Assembly (NCBI GenBank): GCA_022787165.1
Contig: JALFVL010000038.1
Coordinates: 1-64,000, forward strand
Source of the DNA: Clostridiales bacterium
GTDB lineage: Bacteria > Bacillota > Clostridia > Christensenellales > Aristaeellaceae
Length of the DNA stretch: 64,000 nucleotides
Reading direction: 5' to 3'
The notes under the pieces: model-generated
What the model saw: only the letters and a program-made list of their open reading frames with translations
What the model was told of the DNA's origin: nothing
Database searches by the model: none
Shown here: positions 53,083 through 60,917 of the stretch, piece after piece
How positions within the stretch are numbered: the first letter of the stretch is position 1
Layout of the letters: the number at the start of each line of letters is the position of its first letter
Position numbers and translations under genes: made by a program

Positions 53083-53111
53083 ATTGTACCCTCTCCCGCC
53101 CAAAATGGCAA
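53083..53111 (-). promoter_or_regulatory. SigA-type promoter for tilS-hpt-ftsH
   Basis: Minus strand TTGCCA, 17 bases, TACAAT, about 29 bases before ATG 53054. Confidence 0.78.
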
Positions 53112-53122
53112 GGCTTGCGCGC

Positions 53123-53154
53123 AAAAAAAGCGCTGGAAGTGACGCCCTCCAGCG
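53123..53154 (-). terminator. Intrinsic terminator after spoIIE
   Basis: Minus strand CGCTGGA pairs with TCCAGCG around GGGCGTCACT and is followed by CTTTTTTT. Confidence 0.88.
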
Positions 53155-53179
53155 CAGCGCGCAGAAAAATCCCCCCTCT

Positions 53180-55231
53180 TTACTCCATCCTCTCCCGGCT
53201 CACGCGCGCGCAGAGCACGGCCATATCGTCCCTGGCCGCCTCTCCGCCCAGCGCCTCGGCGATCAGACGCTCTCCGACCGCCTGCGGATGCAGCCAGGCG
53301 AGCCGGGCCACCGCCTCTCGCAGCGCGCCCTCCCCGCCGGGATAGGCGTCCGTCACGCCGTCCGTCATCATGACCACCACGTCTCCGGGGTGCAGCGTCA
53401 TGCGCAGCGAGCGCGATTCGACGTCCGGCAGCACGCCGACGGGCAGCGTGTCCGCGCCGATGGCGCGCACCTCCCCCTCTCGCACGACGTAGGAGACACA
53501 GGCGCCGAGCTTTTCAAATGCCGTTTCGCCCGTGTGAAGGTTGATCACGCACAGGTCCATCGTCGCATACATCTCCCGCCCCGTACACAGCAGCATCAGG
53601 GCATTGACGACGTCCAGCGCCTGCGCGCGGGTGTATCCGGCGCCAAGGCTCTCGCAGAGCAGCTTCAGCGCCATGTGACTCTCCTCCAGCGCCGAAACGC
53701 CGCTGCCCATGCCGTCGGAAAGCGCGAGCACATGCCGCCCGCCCGGCAGCGCGCGGGAGATGTAGCTGTCCCCTGCGACGTCCTCGCCCGAGCGGCTGCG
53801 CGTCGCCGCGCCGATCTCCAGATGCAGCGCGGGCGACTGTTCAAAGATGGCCTGCGTGCCAAGCATGTCCTCGCGTCGGCAGGGCCGCATCGCCACGCCG
53901 CAGGCCTGGCTGACCAACGCCTGCAGGGAGATGGCCGCGACGGCCTCCGGCTTGAGCAGCATGACCTCCATCCGCTCGCCCATGCGCAGCGCGTAGGCCA
54001 CGCGAACCTCCTCCATCCCCTCCCGCAGCAGCGCATAGCGGATGCGGCGATACGCCTCGTCGTCGGGATGGATCTCGCTGAGCGTGCGCTCGCAGACCTG
54101 ATGCGCGCTGGCGCTCGTCTTTTGAAGCAGGCTGATGCAGGCCTCCGCTCCCTCGGCCTGACCGCCGCTGAGCCCCTTCATCATCCTGGCGGTGTCCTCG
54201 TAGAGCTTCGCCCAGGCGTGGATCATCGACGCACAGCGCACGGCGACAGCCTCGCTCTGGGTCATCTCCTCGGGCTCCTCCCGCTCAATCAGCCCCGTGA
54301 CGGCACTGCGCCGCACGCTGGAGAGCAGCAGAAATGGCACAATGCCCGGCAGGCAGAACAGGAACAGGCGAATGGCGCTCAGATCGCCGCCGAGCACGGC
54401 CCCGGCCGCCGCCATGCCCAGCGTCATCAGCAGCGCGCAGAGGCTCCTGCGGCTGGTTCGCAGCGCTGCGGCGAGAAAGCCGCCGCAAAGCAGCATCGCC
54501 AGCGGATTCGCGCTCGTCAACTCGAGCGAGAGCACCGTGCCCATGACGCCCGCGCAGAGCACGGCCTGTGCCGCGCCGCCGACATAGGCATGCTCAAGCG
54601 TCAGATAGCAGCCAAGCGCCATCGCGAGCGCCGCGCCGCCGGGAATCGGCATCAGCCCCGCCGCCAGCGACGCGCAGACCGCCAGCATGCAGAGCGGCCG
54701 CGTCTGGCCGTCGAGCTCATCCCTGTGCGCGGCGCTGAGCACGGCGCCGTCATACAGTGCGCTCAGACCCGCGCCTGCGGCAGCCGTGAGCAGCAGCACG
54801 GCGACGCCCAGCGGCGAATCGACCCCCATCACCGCGCCGGCTGTCAGCTCTGCCAGAAAGACGGCCAGCGGCATCTGCCGCTTCACCCAGAGGCAGGCCG
54901 TCAGCCACAGCAGCGTCGCCGCCGGAAGCTGCCAGCAGCAGATGACCTCGCCCACGCCATAGCTGACGACGAAGCCAGTCATCATCCCGGCAAACGCTGC
55001 GGGCACAAGCAGCCCCCGTCGCAGCAGCACGGCGAACATCGCGAGCTGGCAGGCATAGCCGCCGCCCGGCAGTCTTGCGCCCGTCAGCGCCGCCATCATC
55101 GCCGCGCAGAGCACGCGCTGCATGGCAGTTCCCCGGGTGCGCAGCGTCCATTCAATGCCCTCCAGGAAGCGCATATCCCTCCTGTGCAGGCCGTCCTCCC
55201 GAGCATGGAGCGATCCCGTAGCCTGTGCCAT
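53180..55231 (-). CDS. spoIIE: Stage II sporulation protein E (PP2C phosphatase)
   Basis: A 683-residue protein: around ten N-terminal membrane helices (residues 35-320), a regulatory region (about 330-460), and a C-terminal PP2C-type domain with GEDVAGDSYISRALPGGRHV, LALSDGMGSGVSALEESHMA, DLCVINLHTGETAFEKLGAC, GDVVVMMTDGVTDAYPGGEG and AARDDMAVLCARV, giving the metal-binding aspartates. SpoIIE dephosphorylates SpoIIAA and so releases SigF in the forespore, and it also localises to the polar septum. It is shorter than the Bacillus protein (~827). Position upstream of tilS matches Bacillus and supports the call. GGGGGG is six bases ahead of the start. Confidence 0.94.
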   Translation of the reverse strand: MAQATGSLHAREDGLHRRDMRFLEGIEWTLRTRGTAMQRVLCAAMMAALTGARLPGGGYACQLAMFAVLLRRGLLVPAAFAGMMTGFVVSYGVGEVICCWQLPAATLLWLTACLWVKRQMPLAVFLAELTAGAVMGVDSPLGVAVLLLTAAAGAGLSALYDGAVLSAAHRDELDGQTRPLCMLAVCASLAAGLMPIPGGAALAMALGCYLTLEHAYVGGAAQAVLCAGVMGTVLSLELTSANPLAMLLCGGFLAAALRTSRRSLCALLMTLGMAAAGAVLGGDLSAIRLFLFCLPGIVPFLLLSSVRRSAVTGLIEREEPEEMTQSEAVAVRCASMIHAWAKLYEDTARMMKGLSGGQAEGAEACISLLQKTSASAHQVCERTLSEIHPDDEAYRRIRYALLREGMEEVRVAYALRMGERMEVMLLKPEAVAAISLQALVSQACGVAMRPCRREDMLGTQAIFEQSPALHLEIGAATRSRSGEDVAGDSYISRALPGGRHVLALSDGMGSGVSALEESHMALKLLCESLGAGYTRAQALDVVNALMLLCTGREMYATMDLCVINLHTGETAFEKLGACVSYVVREGEVRAIGADTLPVGVLPDVESRSLRMTLHPGDVVVMMTDGVTDAYPGGEGALREAVARLAWLHPQAVGERLIAEALGGEAARDDMAVLCARVSRERME

Positions 55232-55263
55232 AGCGAGCCCCCCAACCGTTATCAGATGGACTC

Positions 55264-55271
55264 ATTGTATA
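55264..55271 (-). promoter_or_regulatory. Possible -10 element of spoIIE
   Basis: Minus strand TATACAAT, about 35 bases before ATG 55231, without a good -35. Bacillus spoIIE also has an atypical promoter activated by Spo0A; the GCGACAGAAA sequence near 55286-55296 is only loosely like a 0A box. Confidence 0.35.
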
Positions 55272-55305
55272 GCCTGTCTGTTTCTTTTTCTGTCGCTTGA
55301 CGGCG

Positions 55306-55343
55306 CAAAAAAAGGGAAGCGCCGGACAGCTTTCGCGCTTCCC
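55306..55343 (-). terminator. Intrinsic terminator after rmuC
   Basis: Minus strand GGGAAGCGC pairs perfectly with GCGCTTCCC and is followed by TTTTTTTG. Confidence 0.9.
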
Positions 55344-55362
55344 CGTATTCCTTGTCAGCCTG

Positions 55363-56817
55363 TCAGTCCCATTCGTCCCCGTCGTCGCTCTGCGGCAGCT
55401 CCTGCTCGCCAAGCAGGCGTCTGGCCTCGCCCGCGGGCAGCTCGCCCACGTCGCTCAGCCTGCGCGCGATGCTCTCGCTGTGGCGCTGCGCGCTTTCAAT
55501 GCTCTCGCTCGCCTGACGAAGCTGCTTCTGCGTCCGCCCGAGCAGGCTGGCAAAGCTGCCGATGTCCGTGCGCACGGCCGCCAGCAGGTTGGCGATCTCC
55601 TCGGTCCGCTGCTCGATGGCCAGCGAGCGGAAGCCCATTTGCAGGCTCGAGAGCAGCGCGCTGAGCGTCGTCGGCCCGGCAACCACCATGCGGCTCTCCT
55701 GCTGGATGCGCTCGGCGAGGCCGCTGATGCGCAGCACCTCGCTGTACAGCCCCTCGCTCTGCAAAAAGAGCACGGCATAGTCCGTCGTATACGGCGGCGC
55801 GATCAGCTTTTCAGACATGCGCCGCGCGTGCATCCGCACGGCGGATTCGAGCAGGTCGCGCGCGTTATCCACCTGCTCGCGCGTGCCGTTTTGAAGCGCG
55901 GCGCGCAGCTCGCTGTATTCGCGCATCGGCAGGCTCGCGTCCAGCGGCAGATAGACCGTGTGCCCATGCCCCTGGCCCGGCATGACAACCGCGTAATCGG
56001 CCACGGCCTCGCCGCCCGGGCGCACGGCAGCATGCTGCGCATACTGCTCCGGCGCAAGCATCTGCGCCAGCAGCGCGCCCAGCTGCACCTCGCCCCAGAC
56101 GCCCAGCGGCTGCGCCCCGCCCAGCGTGCGGCTGAGCTCATCGACGCTCCCCGCGAGGGACTGCATTGCGCTCAGGCTGCTGGTCACCTGCTCCAGCCGC
56201 CGCGTCACGGCGGCGAACGACGCCTCCAGGCGCGAATCGACCGTCGCGTTCAGCTTTTCGTCGACCGTCTGGCGCATTTGCTCGAGCTGGGCGCGGTTGT
56301 CCTCGCTCATGCGCGCAAGCCCGCCCTCCAGCGTCTCGCGCATGCGCTCCATGCGCGTCTCGTTGCCGGCAAGCTTTTCGTCGAGCGTCCGGCTGACGCC
56401 GCTGAGCCGCTCCTCATAGACGCCCAGGCGCCTATCCATCGTCTGGCGGATGCGCTCGATGCGCTCCTCCTCCTGGCGGCCCGCCGCGCGCAGCTGCCCG
56501 CCCAGCGCGTCCATCTGTCCCTGCTGGGTGCGCGTCATCTCGCCCATCATGCGCATCATCGAATCGCTGACGGACTGCATCGCGCGGTCGATCTCCTGGC
56601 GCGCGGTCTCGCTGCTTTTCGCCGTCTGCTCGCCCGCCGCGGCCAGCTGCTGCGCCGTCTCCTGCGAGAGGCGCTCAAACCGTTCCTCCGACCGCCGCGA
56701 TCTGCGGCTGACAATCAGAAGCGCCGCGCCCATCAGCGCCGCCAGCAGCAGGCAAAGCGCCGCGAGTCCCAGCAGCAGCTGCTGCCCGCTCAGGGAAAGA
56801 ATGGATCCGATTTCCAT
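55363..56817 (-). CDS. rmuC: DNA recombination protein RmuC
   Basis: A 484-residue protein: an N-terminal membrane helix (LLLGLAALCLLLAALMGAAL), a long coiled coil (about 35-225) and the RmuC nuclease-like domain (SLAGSVDELSRTLGGAQPLG; GVWGEVQLGALLAQMLAPEQ; VVMPGQGHGHTVYLPLDASL; APPYTTDYAVLFLQSEGLYS; VVAGPTTLSALLSSLQMGFR). It limits inversions at repeats and is related to restriction-type endonuclease folds. In RmuC the segment usually reads KxPGxxxxxxPIDSKFP; here it is LPGQGHGHTVYLPLDASLP with serine/leucine in place of the lysine, so catalytic residues may be altered. ATG 56817 follows GGGAG. Confidence 0.9.
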   Translation of the reverse strand: MEIGSILSLSGQQLLLGLAALCLLLAALMGAALLIVSRRSRRSEERFERLSQETAQQLAAAGEQTAKSSETARQEIDRAMQSVSDSMMRMMGEMTRTQQGQMDALGGQLRAAGRQEEERIERIRQTMDRRLGVYEERLSGVSRTLDEKLAGNETRMERMRETLEGGLARMSEDNRAQLEQMRQTVDEKLNATVDSRLEASFAAVTRRLEQVTSSLSAMQSLAGSVDELSRTLGGAQPLGVWGEVQLGALLAQMLAPEQYAQHAAVRPGGEAVADYAVVMPGQGHGHTVYLPLDASLPMREYSELRAALQNGTREQVDNARDLLESAVRMHARRMSEKLIAPPYTTDYAVLFLQSEGLYSEVLRISGLAERIQQESRMVVAGPTTLSALLSSLQMGFRSLAIEQRTEEIANLLAAVRTDIGSFASLLGRTQKQLRQASESIESAQRHSESIARRLSDVGELPAGEARRLLGEQELPQSDDGDEWD

Positions 56818-56848
56818 GGTTTCACGCTCCCGTTCCGACCCGCCGCTC

Positions 56849-56877
56849 TTTTCCGCGGGGGACAAATGTGCTATAAT
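56849..56877 (+). promoter_or_regulatory. Extended -10 promoter for the small membrane protein
   Basis: TGCTATAAT is an extended -10; the -35 (TTTTCC, 17 bases upstream) is weak. Confidence 0.6.
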
Positions 56878-56919
56878 GATGCATCATGAATTCTGCCGCG
56901 CGGCAGAGGAGGTTATACG

Positions 56920-57543
56920 ATGGCCCAAAAACGCAGAAAAGACCTCATCGAAAAACGCAGGCAGCAGCGAATCACGCTGCTGTGCATCGCGGGCGGAATC
57001 GGCGCGATTCTGCTGAGCGTTCTGATCTGTCTGATCGCCTTTGACATCCGTCTGCCCGGCGGCGAGGAGGCCGCGCCGGAGCAGACGGCGATCCCCTACG
57101 ACGCGTCTCTCCCCTTTTCGCTCTCCGATCTGAGCAGCGAACAGCTCCAGCAGCTGCGCGCGCAGGGCAGCCTGCGCGTGAGCGACGGTCCGCGGGGTAT
57201 CAGCGTCGGGGACAGCCTCGACCTGCTGCTCACCCGTTACCCCTCGTCCTTCACGCAGAAGCAGGCGGACAGCGACCAGACCGGCGAGCAGTCCGACGAG
57301 GAGATCATCCTCTACTGTGCCGATTACTTCGAAAACCAGAACGGCGTGATGACCGCCCTGCCCCCGCGCGGCCTGCTGAGCGTGGACACGGGAAACATCA
57401 TTGTGACGCTGCTGGCGCCAACATCCGCCTATCCTGCCGGAACGCTGGATAACTACGGCAGTTATGAGCACGTCTACTGTCGCTATACCATCGATCCCGA
57501 CACGATGACCATCTCCTCCATCGTCCTGGGCCTGGACCGCTAG
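56920..57543 (+). CDS. Hypothetical membrane-anchored protein
   Basis: A 207-residue protein of no family that I recognise. A basic N-terminus (KRRKDLIEKRRQQR), one helix (ITLLCIAGGIGAILLSVLIC), an acidic linker and an extracellular domain with SLRVSDGPRGISVGDSLDLL, LTRYPSS, IILYCADYFENQNGVMTALP and YEHVYCRYTIDPDTMTISSI. The sequence GISVGDSLDLLLTRYPS is like the SmpA/BamE-type or PASTA-like phrase 'GDSxxxxxxxYP' seen in small surface proteins; not enough to name it. GAGGAGG precedes the ATG. It is the only plus-strand gene in its area. Confidence 0.78.
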   Translation: MAQKRRKDLIEKRRQQRITLLCIAGGIGAILLSVLICLIAFDIRLPGGEEAAPEQTAIPYDASLPFSLSDLSSEQLQQLRAQGSLRVSDGPRGISVGDSLDLLLTRYPSSFTQKQADSDQTGEQSDEEIILYCADYFENQNGVMTALPPRGLLSVDTGNIIVTLLAPTSAYPAGTLDNYGSYEHVYCRYTIDPDTMTISSIVLGLDR

Positions 57544-57562
57544 GGCACGCTTTCCTCTGTTT

Positions 57563-57591
57563 ATTATAGGGAGGAAAGCCGGGCTTGTCAA
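57563..57591 (-). promoter_or_regulatory. Perfect consensus promoter pointing antisense
   Basis: Minus strand TTGACA, exactly 17 bases, TATAAT, the strongest match in the window. It points left, antisense to the 56920-57543 gene and towards rmuC. A nine-base inverted repeat, GCTTTCCTC / GAGGAAAGC (57549-57579), encloses the -10. Confidence 0.7.
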
Positions 57592-57616
57592 CGCGGGAAT
57601 CCCCCCATACGAATCG

Positions 57617-57666
57617 CCCCCATACGGCGCTTGAAGCGTTCATCCGCCGTATGGGGGTTGTTTTCT
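57617..57666 (+). terminator. Intrinsic terminator after the small membrane protein
   Basis: CCCCCATACGGCG pairs perfectly with CGCCGTATGGGGG and is followed by TTGTTTT. The strong stem is 50 bases downstream of a copy of CCCCCATACG at 57602. The rest to 57753 holds the inverted repeat CTGTAAATCC/GGATTTACAG (57667-57718) and no gene. Confidence 0.85.
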
Positions 57667-57753
57667 CTGTAAATCCTTCTGCAAGGCTCCGCCCCGGTCG
57701 CAGACAACGGATTTACAGCATTTCGGAGGGCTTGCAGCCGGCATCATGCCGGT

Positions 57754-58668
57754 TTAGTCGTAGATGAACGCATGCAGCTCCTGCGTGCATTGCTCAAGAT
57801 CGGCGATGACCTTGGAGGTGCCGTCGCCGCTCTCATAGTGGTAATGCCCTTCGGAGGGAATCGAGAGCGTGCTGATGTCGCTGACGCCGTTGTCAAGAAT
57901 CGCCATGGCGAGGTTCATCATGTCCAGAAGCTCGATATTGGTGTCGACATAGCTGAGCGCGGTCGTCATGAAGGCGAGCATCTCCTCCATTGAGCAGCTC
58001 TTGATCTTCTTGAACATCGCCGCAAGCAGCTTTCTCTGGCGGCTCGTGCGGCCAAAGTCGTTGTCGAGCTTGCGGATGCGGGCGTAGGCCAGCGCCTGCG
58101 CGCCGCAGAGCGTCGCGGAGGTCGCGCCGCTGGGAATCTTTTTGATCTCCGCCGTGCCATAGCTCGGATCCGCCAGGCTGTTGATCGTGCCGGCCTCGCC
58201 CTTTTCCAGCGCGATCGTCACACCGCCCAGCGCGTCGACGATGTCCGCCACGCCATAGAAATTGATCGAAATGTACTGGCTGATGTTCATGTCAAACCGG
58301 CGGTTGATCGTCTGCATCACCAGATTAGGGCCGCCATAGGTGTGCGCGGCATTGAGCTTGTTCATGTGCCCATTGTCGCCCATCTCCACCCAGAGGTCAC
58401 GGGCCAGGGAGGTCAGCTTGATTTCCCCGCCCTGCTGATCGATCGAGCAGATCATCATCGTATCTGAGCGGCCGGAGGCGAGGTCATCGCCGCGCGTATC
58501 CGTACCGATGAGCAGGATGTTGATGTAGCGCTCGTCAAGCCCCTGCGTCACGCTCAGATCGCCGTCCTCGACGGGCATGCTGTATTCCGCCGGCACAGCG
58601 ACAGGCAGCAGCGCCGCCAGCAGCAGCGCTGTCAGCAGCGCCGCCGCCTTGAAAACTCTTGCTCTCAT
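57754..58668 (-). CDS. LCP (LytR-CpsA-Psr) family protein
   Basis: A 304-residue protein: N-terminal membrane or signal helix (AALLTALLLAALLPVAVPA) and an LCP domain with INILLIGTDTRGDDLASGRS, DTMMICSIDQQGGEIKLTSL, ARDLWVEMG, LNAAHTYGGPNLVMQTINRR, YISINFYGVADIVDALGGV and LAYARIRKLDNDFGRTSRQR. LCP enzymes transfer undecaprenyl-linked glycopolymers onto peptidoglycan. It overlaps the CpsB stop (ATGA). The last gene of the polysaccharide unit. Confidence 0.93.
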   Translation of the reverse strand: MRARVFKAAALLTALLLAALLPVAVPAEYSMPVEDGDLSVTQGLDERYINILLIGTDTRGDDLASGRSDTMMICSIDQQGGEIKLTSLARDLWVEMGDNGHMNKLNAAHTYGGPNLVMQTINRRFDMNISQYISINFYGVADIVDALGGVTIALEKGEAGTINSLADPSYGTAEIKKIPSGATSATLCGAQALAYARIRKLDNDFGRTSRQRKLLAAMFKKIKSCSMEEMLAFMTTALSYVDTNIELLDMMNLAMAILDNGVSDISTLSIPSEGHYHYESGDGTSKVIADLEQCTQELHAFIYD

Positions 58669-59354
58669 GCCTTTCTTTCCTCCCGAAGAACCCTGAGCGC
58701 CGCAGAGAGCCGGTTCTCCCGCGGCCATTCGCCGCGGAAGGTCCGGTATGCACGCTCAAAGGTGTCATAATGCTCGGGTCTGTGCGCATCCGAGGCCACA
58801 TAGGAGACCAGGCCCTCGCGAAGCAGGCGGCGCGCCGTCTTCCGCTCCGCGCTCAGCGGCCGGGCCAGCAGCCCGCCCGCGTCCACCTGCATCTCGCAGC
58901 CCAAGTCGCTCATCGCCTGCGCGATGCCGAAGTCCCGCTGAATGTAGAGGTACCGCTCGGGATGCGCGATGATGGGCAGGTAGCCGTTGTCCATGAGCTC
59001 GCTGACCACGCCCTCCCAGCCAGGCATCAGGTACTCATTGCCGAATTCCAGCAGCAGGCATCGCGTGGAGCCCAGGCAGAAATTTGTAAGCTGCGCCGTG
59101 CCTGCCTTGAGGGTGGCGCGGTAGTTGAACTCGCAGCCCATGCTCAGCGCAAGACCATAGCGATGCGCGATCTCCCGGGTTCGCAGGAACGGCTTCCGGT
59201 TGAAATCCTGATCCCGGGGATCATACACATGCGGCGTGCAGATGATCGAGGTCACGCCGGCCTCTCTGGCGCGGCGCAGCATGTCATGGGTCATCACCTC
59301 GCTGACAGACCCGTCGTCCACGCCGGGGAGAATATGCACATGCATATCGATCAT
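58665..59354 (-). CDS. cpsB: CpsB/CapC-type tyrosine-protein phosphatase (PHP fold)
   Basis: A 229-residue PHP-family phosphatase: MIDMHVHILPGVDDGSVSEV, VTSIICTPHVYDPRDQDFNR, EFNYRATLKAGTAQL, LLLEFGNEYLMPGWEGVVSE, LPIIAHPERYLYIQRDFGIA, MQVDAGGLLARPLSAERKTA and LVSYVASDAHRPEHYDTFER. Metal ligands (HxH, H, E, H, D) are complete. It removes phosphate from the tyrosine tail of the BY-kinase and thereby controls polymer length or export. ATG 59354 follows AGGGTG. It overlaps the kinase gene by the ORF-track start only; the kinase stop is at 59410. Confidence 0.93.
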   Translation of the reverse strand: MIDMHVHILPGVDDGSVSEVMTHDMLRRAREAGVTSIICTPHVYDPRDQDFNRKPFLRTREIAHRYGLALSMGCEFNYRATLKAGTAQLTNFCLGSTRCLLLEFGNEYLMPGWEGVVSELMDNGYLPIIAHPERYLYIQRDFGIAQAMSDLGCEMQVDAGGLLARPLSAERKTARRLLREGLVSYVASDAHRPEHYDTFERAYRTFRGEWPRENRLSAALRVLREERKA

Positions 59355-59409
59355 CGCTTCACCCTGCCTGTTCTCCGGATTGCGCCCGGCAAACAGGCGG
59401 CTCTTCCGC

Positions 59410-60861
59410 TCAGTTTCCGTCCTCCCGGTATTCTTCCTCGTCATCCCCGCCGGTGTGGTTTGTCAGCTCGCGGGTCGAGCGGCGCTCTTCCTTGTGCTGG
59501 CTGCCGTAACGGTAGTATTTGTTGTAGTAATAGCTCTTCTGGCGGTGCTGGACAAAGTTGAACGCAATGCCCAGCAGCTGCGCCTTGACCTGATGCAGCT
59601 GGTCGAGCACCTTCTGCAGCTCCTTGCGGTCCACGCGGCCGTCCGCAACGATGACGACCGTGCCATCCGTCTTCGCCGCCAGCGACGCCGCGTCGATGAA
59701 CATGCCCAGCGGGCAGGTGTCAAAGACCACGAGGTCAAAATACTGGCGCGTCTCCTCCAGGAAGCGGTCAAACGTCGCAAGGCCCGCGTTGACGCCGATG
59801 CGGTGGCAGCTGTCCATGAAGAAGAGGTTGTGGGTTCCGGTCTTGGAGACGACCTCCTGCAGCGTCGCGCCGCCGTTGAGGTAATCCATGATGTCCCTCT
59901 TGTTGCGCCGGCCGAGGTAACGGCCCAGCATCGGGGAACGATAGTCCATGTCCACGAGCAGCACGCGCTTGCCCTGTGCCGCCCATTCGCAGGCCAACAT
60001 CAGAGAGACGGAGCTCTTGCCCTCCTTGGGCGTGGTCGAGGTGACGGTCAGCGTGCGCAGCTCCCGCCCCATCGCGGCAAACTCGATGTTCAGCGCGAGC
60101 TTGCGGATGCTCTCCTGCGTATGCTCCGAGACGCACTGGAGCAGGTTGCTCTCCCTCGACTTGTGCTTCTTGAGGAAGGCGTCCATCTCCTTCTTGTAGC
60201 CCGAGATGTTGGAGAGCACGTTGACCTGGAACTTGACCTCCGCGTTGCTGTCAGCGCGCACCTTGGTGTTGAGTACCTCCAGCGCGACGATCGCCGCGAT
60301 CACCAGCGCCATCGCGCCGAAGAACGCGAGGAAGACGAGCCGCTCGCGGCCGCCGTTGGAGGGATATGACGGCAGCGTCGCCTCCGAAGCGATGCTCACG
60401 GAGTCGGACTGCAGCAGGTTGCGGATGTACTCCGTAAACACCTGCGCGAGCGTGTTGGCCGCGACCATGCTCAGCTGCGGATCCCAGCTCGTGACGCCGA
60501 TGTTGATGATTCGGGTATCCTGCACGGCGCTGACGGAGATCGACGCGCCGCTCGGCCAGTAGGGCCAGCCCAGCCGGCTGCAGGTCTCGCTCAAAACATC
60601 CTGCGTCTGAATCAGCTCCTTGTAGTCGCTGACAAAGTAGGCGCTTGAGGAGAGGTCGTAGCGGGTCGTGCCGGTCGAATCGACATAGTCAAACAGCGTG
60701 TACAGCTTGACCTGCGCCGTATAGACATCAATCGTGAAGTTCGCCACATACCAGTTGGCGAGAATCGCCACAAGGATCGGAATCACGATGATGAAGACCA
60801 GCCTGCGCTTGAGGGCCTTGACAATGTCGCCGATCGACAAACTCAGTTCTTCTTCTTGCAC
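59410..60861 (-). CDS. Wzz-BY-kinase fusion, polysaccharide tyrosine autokinase
   Basis: A 483-residue protein joining a Wzz/CpsC-like membrane part (helix IIVIPILVAILANWYVANFT, an outer domain with DTRIINIGVTSWDPQLSMVA, helix LVFLAFFGAMALVIAAIVAL) to a cytoplasmic tyrosine kinase: Walker A TSTTPKEGKSSVSLMLA, Walker A' RVLLVDMDYRSPMLGRYLG, Walker B FDLVVFDTCPLGMFIDAASL and the C-terminal tyrosine cluster SYYYNKYYRYG. In Firmicutes the two halves are usually separate genes (CpsC and CpsD), so the fusion is of Proteobacteria-like layout. It drives length control of a capsule or exopolysaccharide. GTG 60861 follows GGGAG; the ATG at 60876 lacks a site. Confidence 0.92.
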   Translation of the reverse strand: MQEEELSLSIGDIVKALKRRLVFIIVIPILVAILANWYVANFTIDVYTAQVKLYTLFDYVDSTGTTRYDLSSSAYFVSDYKELIQTQDVLSETCSRLGWPYWPSGASISVSAVQDTRIINIGVTSWDPQLSMVAANTLAQVFTEYIRNLLQSDSVSIASEATLPSYPSNGGRERLVFLAFFGAMALVIAAIVALEVLNTKVRADSNAEVKFQVNVLSNISGYKKEMDAFLKKHKSRESNLLQCVSEHTQESIRKLALNIEFAAMGRELRTLTVTSTTPKEGKSSVSLMLACEWAAQGKRVLLVDMDYRSPMLGRYLGRRNKRDIMDYLNGGATLQEVVSKTGTHNLFFMDSCHRIGVNAGLATFDRFLEETRQYFDLVVFDTCPLGMFIDAASLAAKTDGTVVIVADGRVDRKELQKVLDQLHQVKAQLLGIAFNFVQHRQKSYYYNKYYRYGSQHKEERRSTRELTNHTGGDDEEEYREDGN

Positions 60862-60917
60862 GGTTTTCACTCCCATTCTCAGTGTATCTATCGCCAGGCT
60901 CCGGGCCTATCCCGGAA

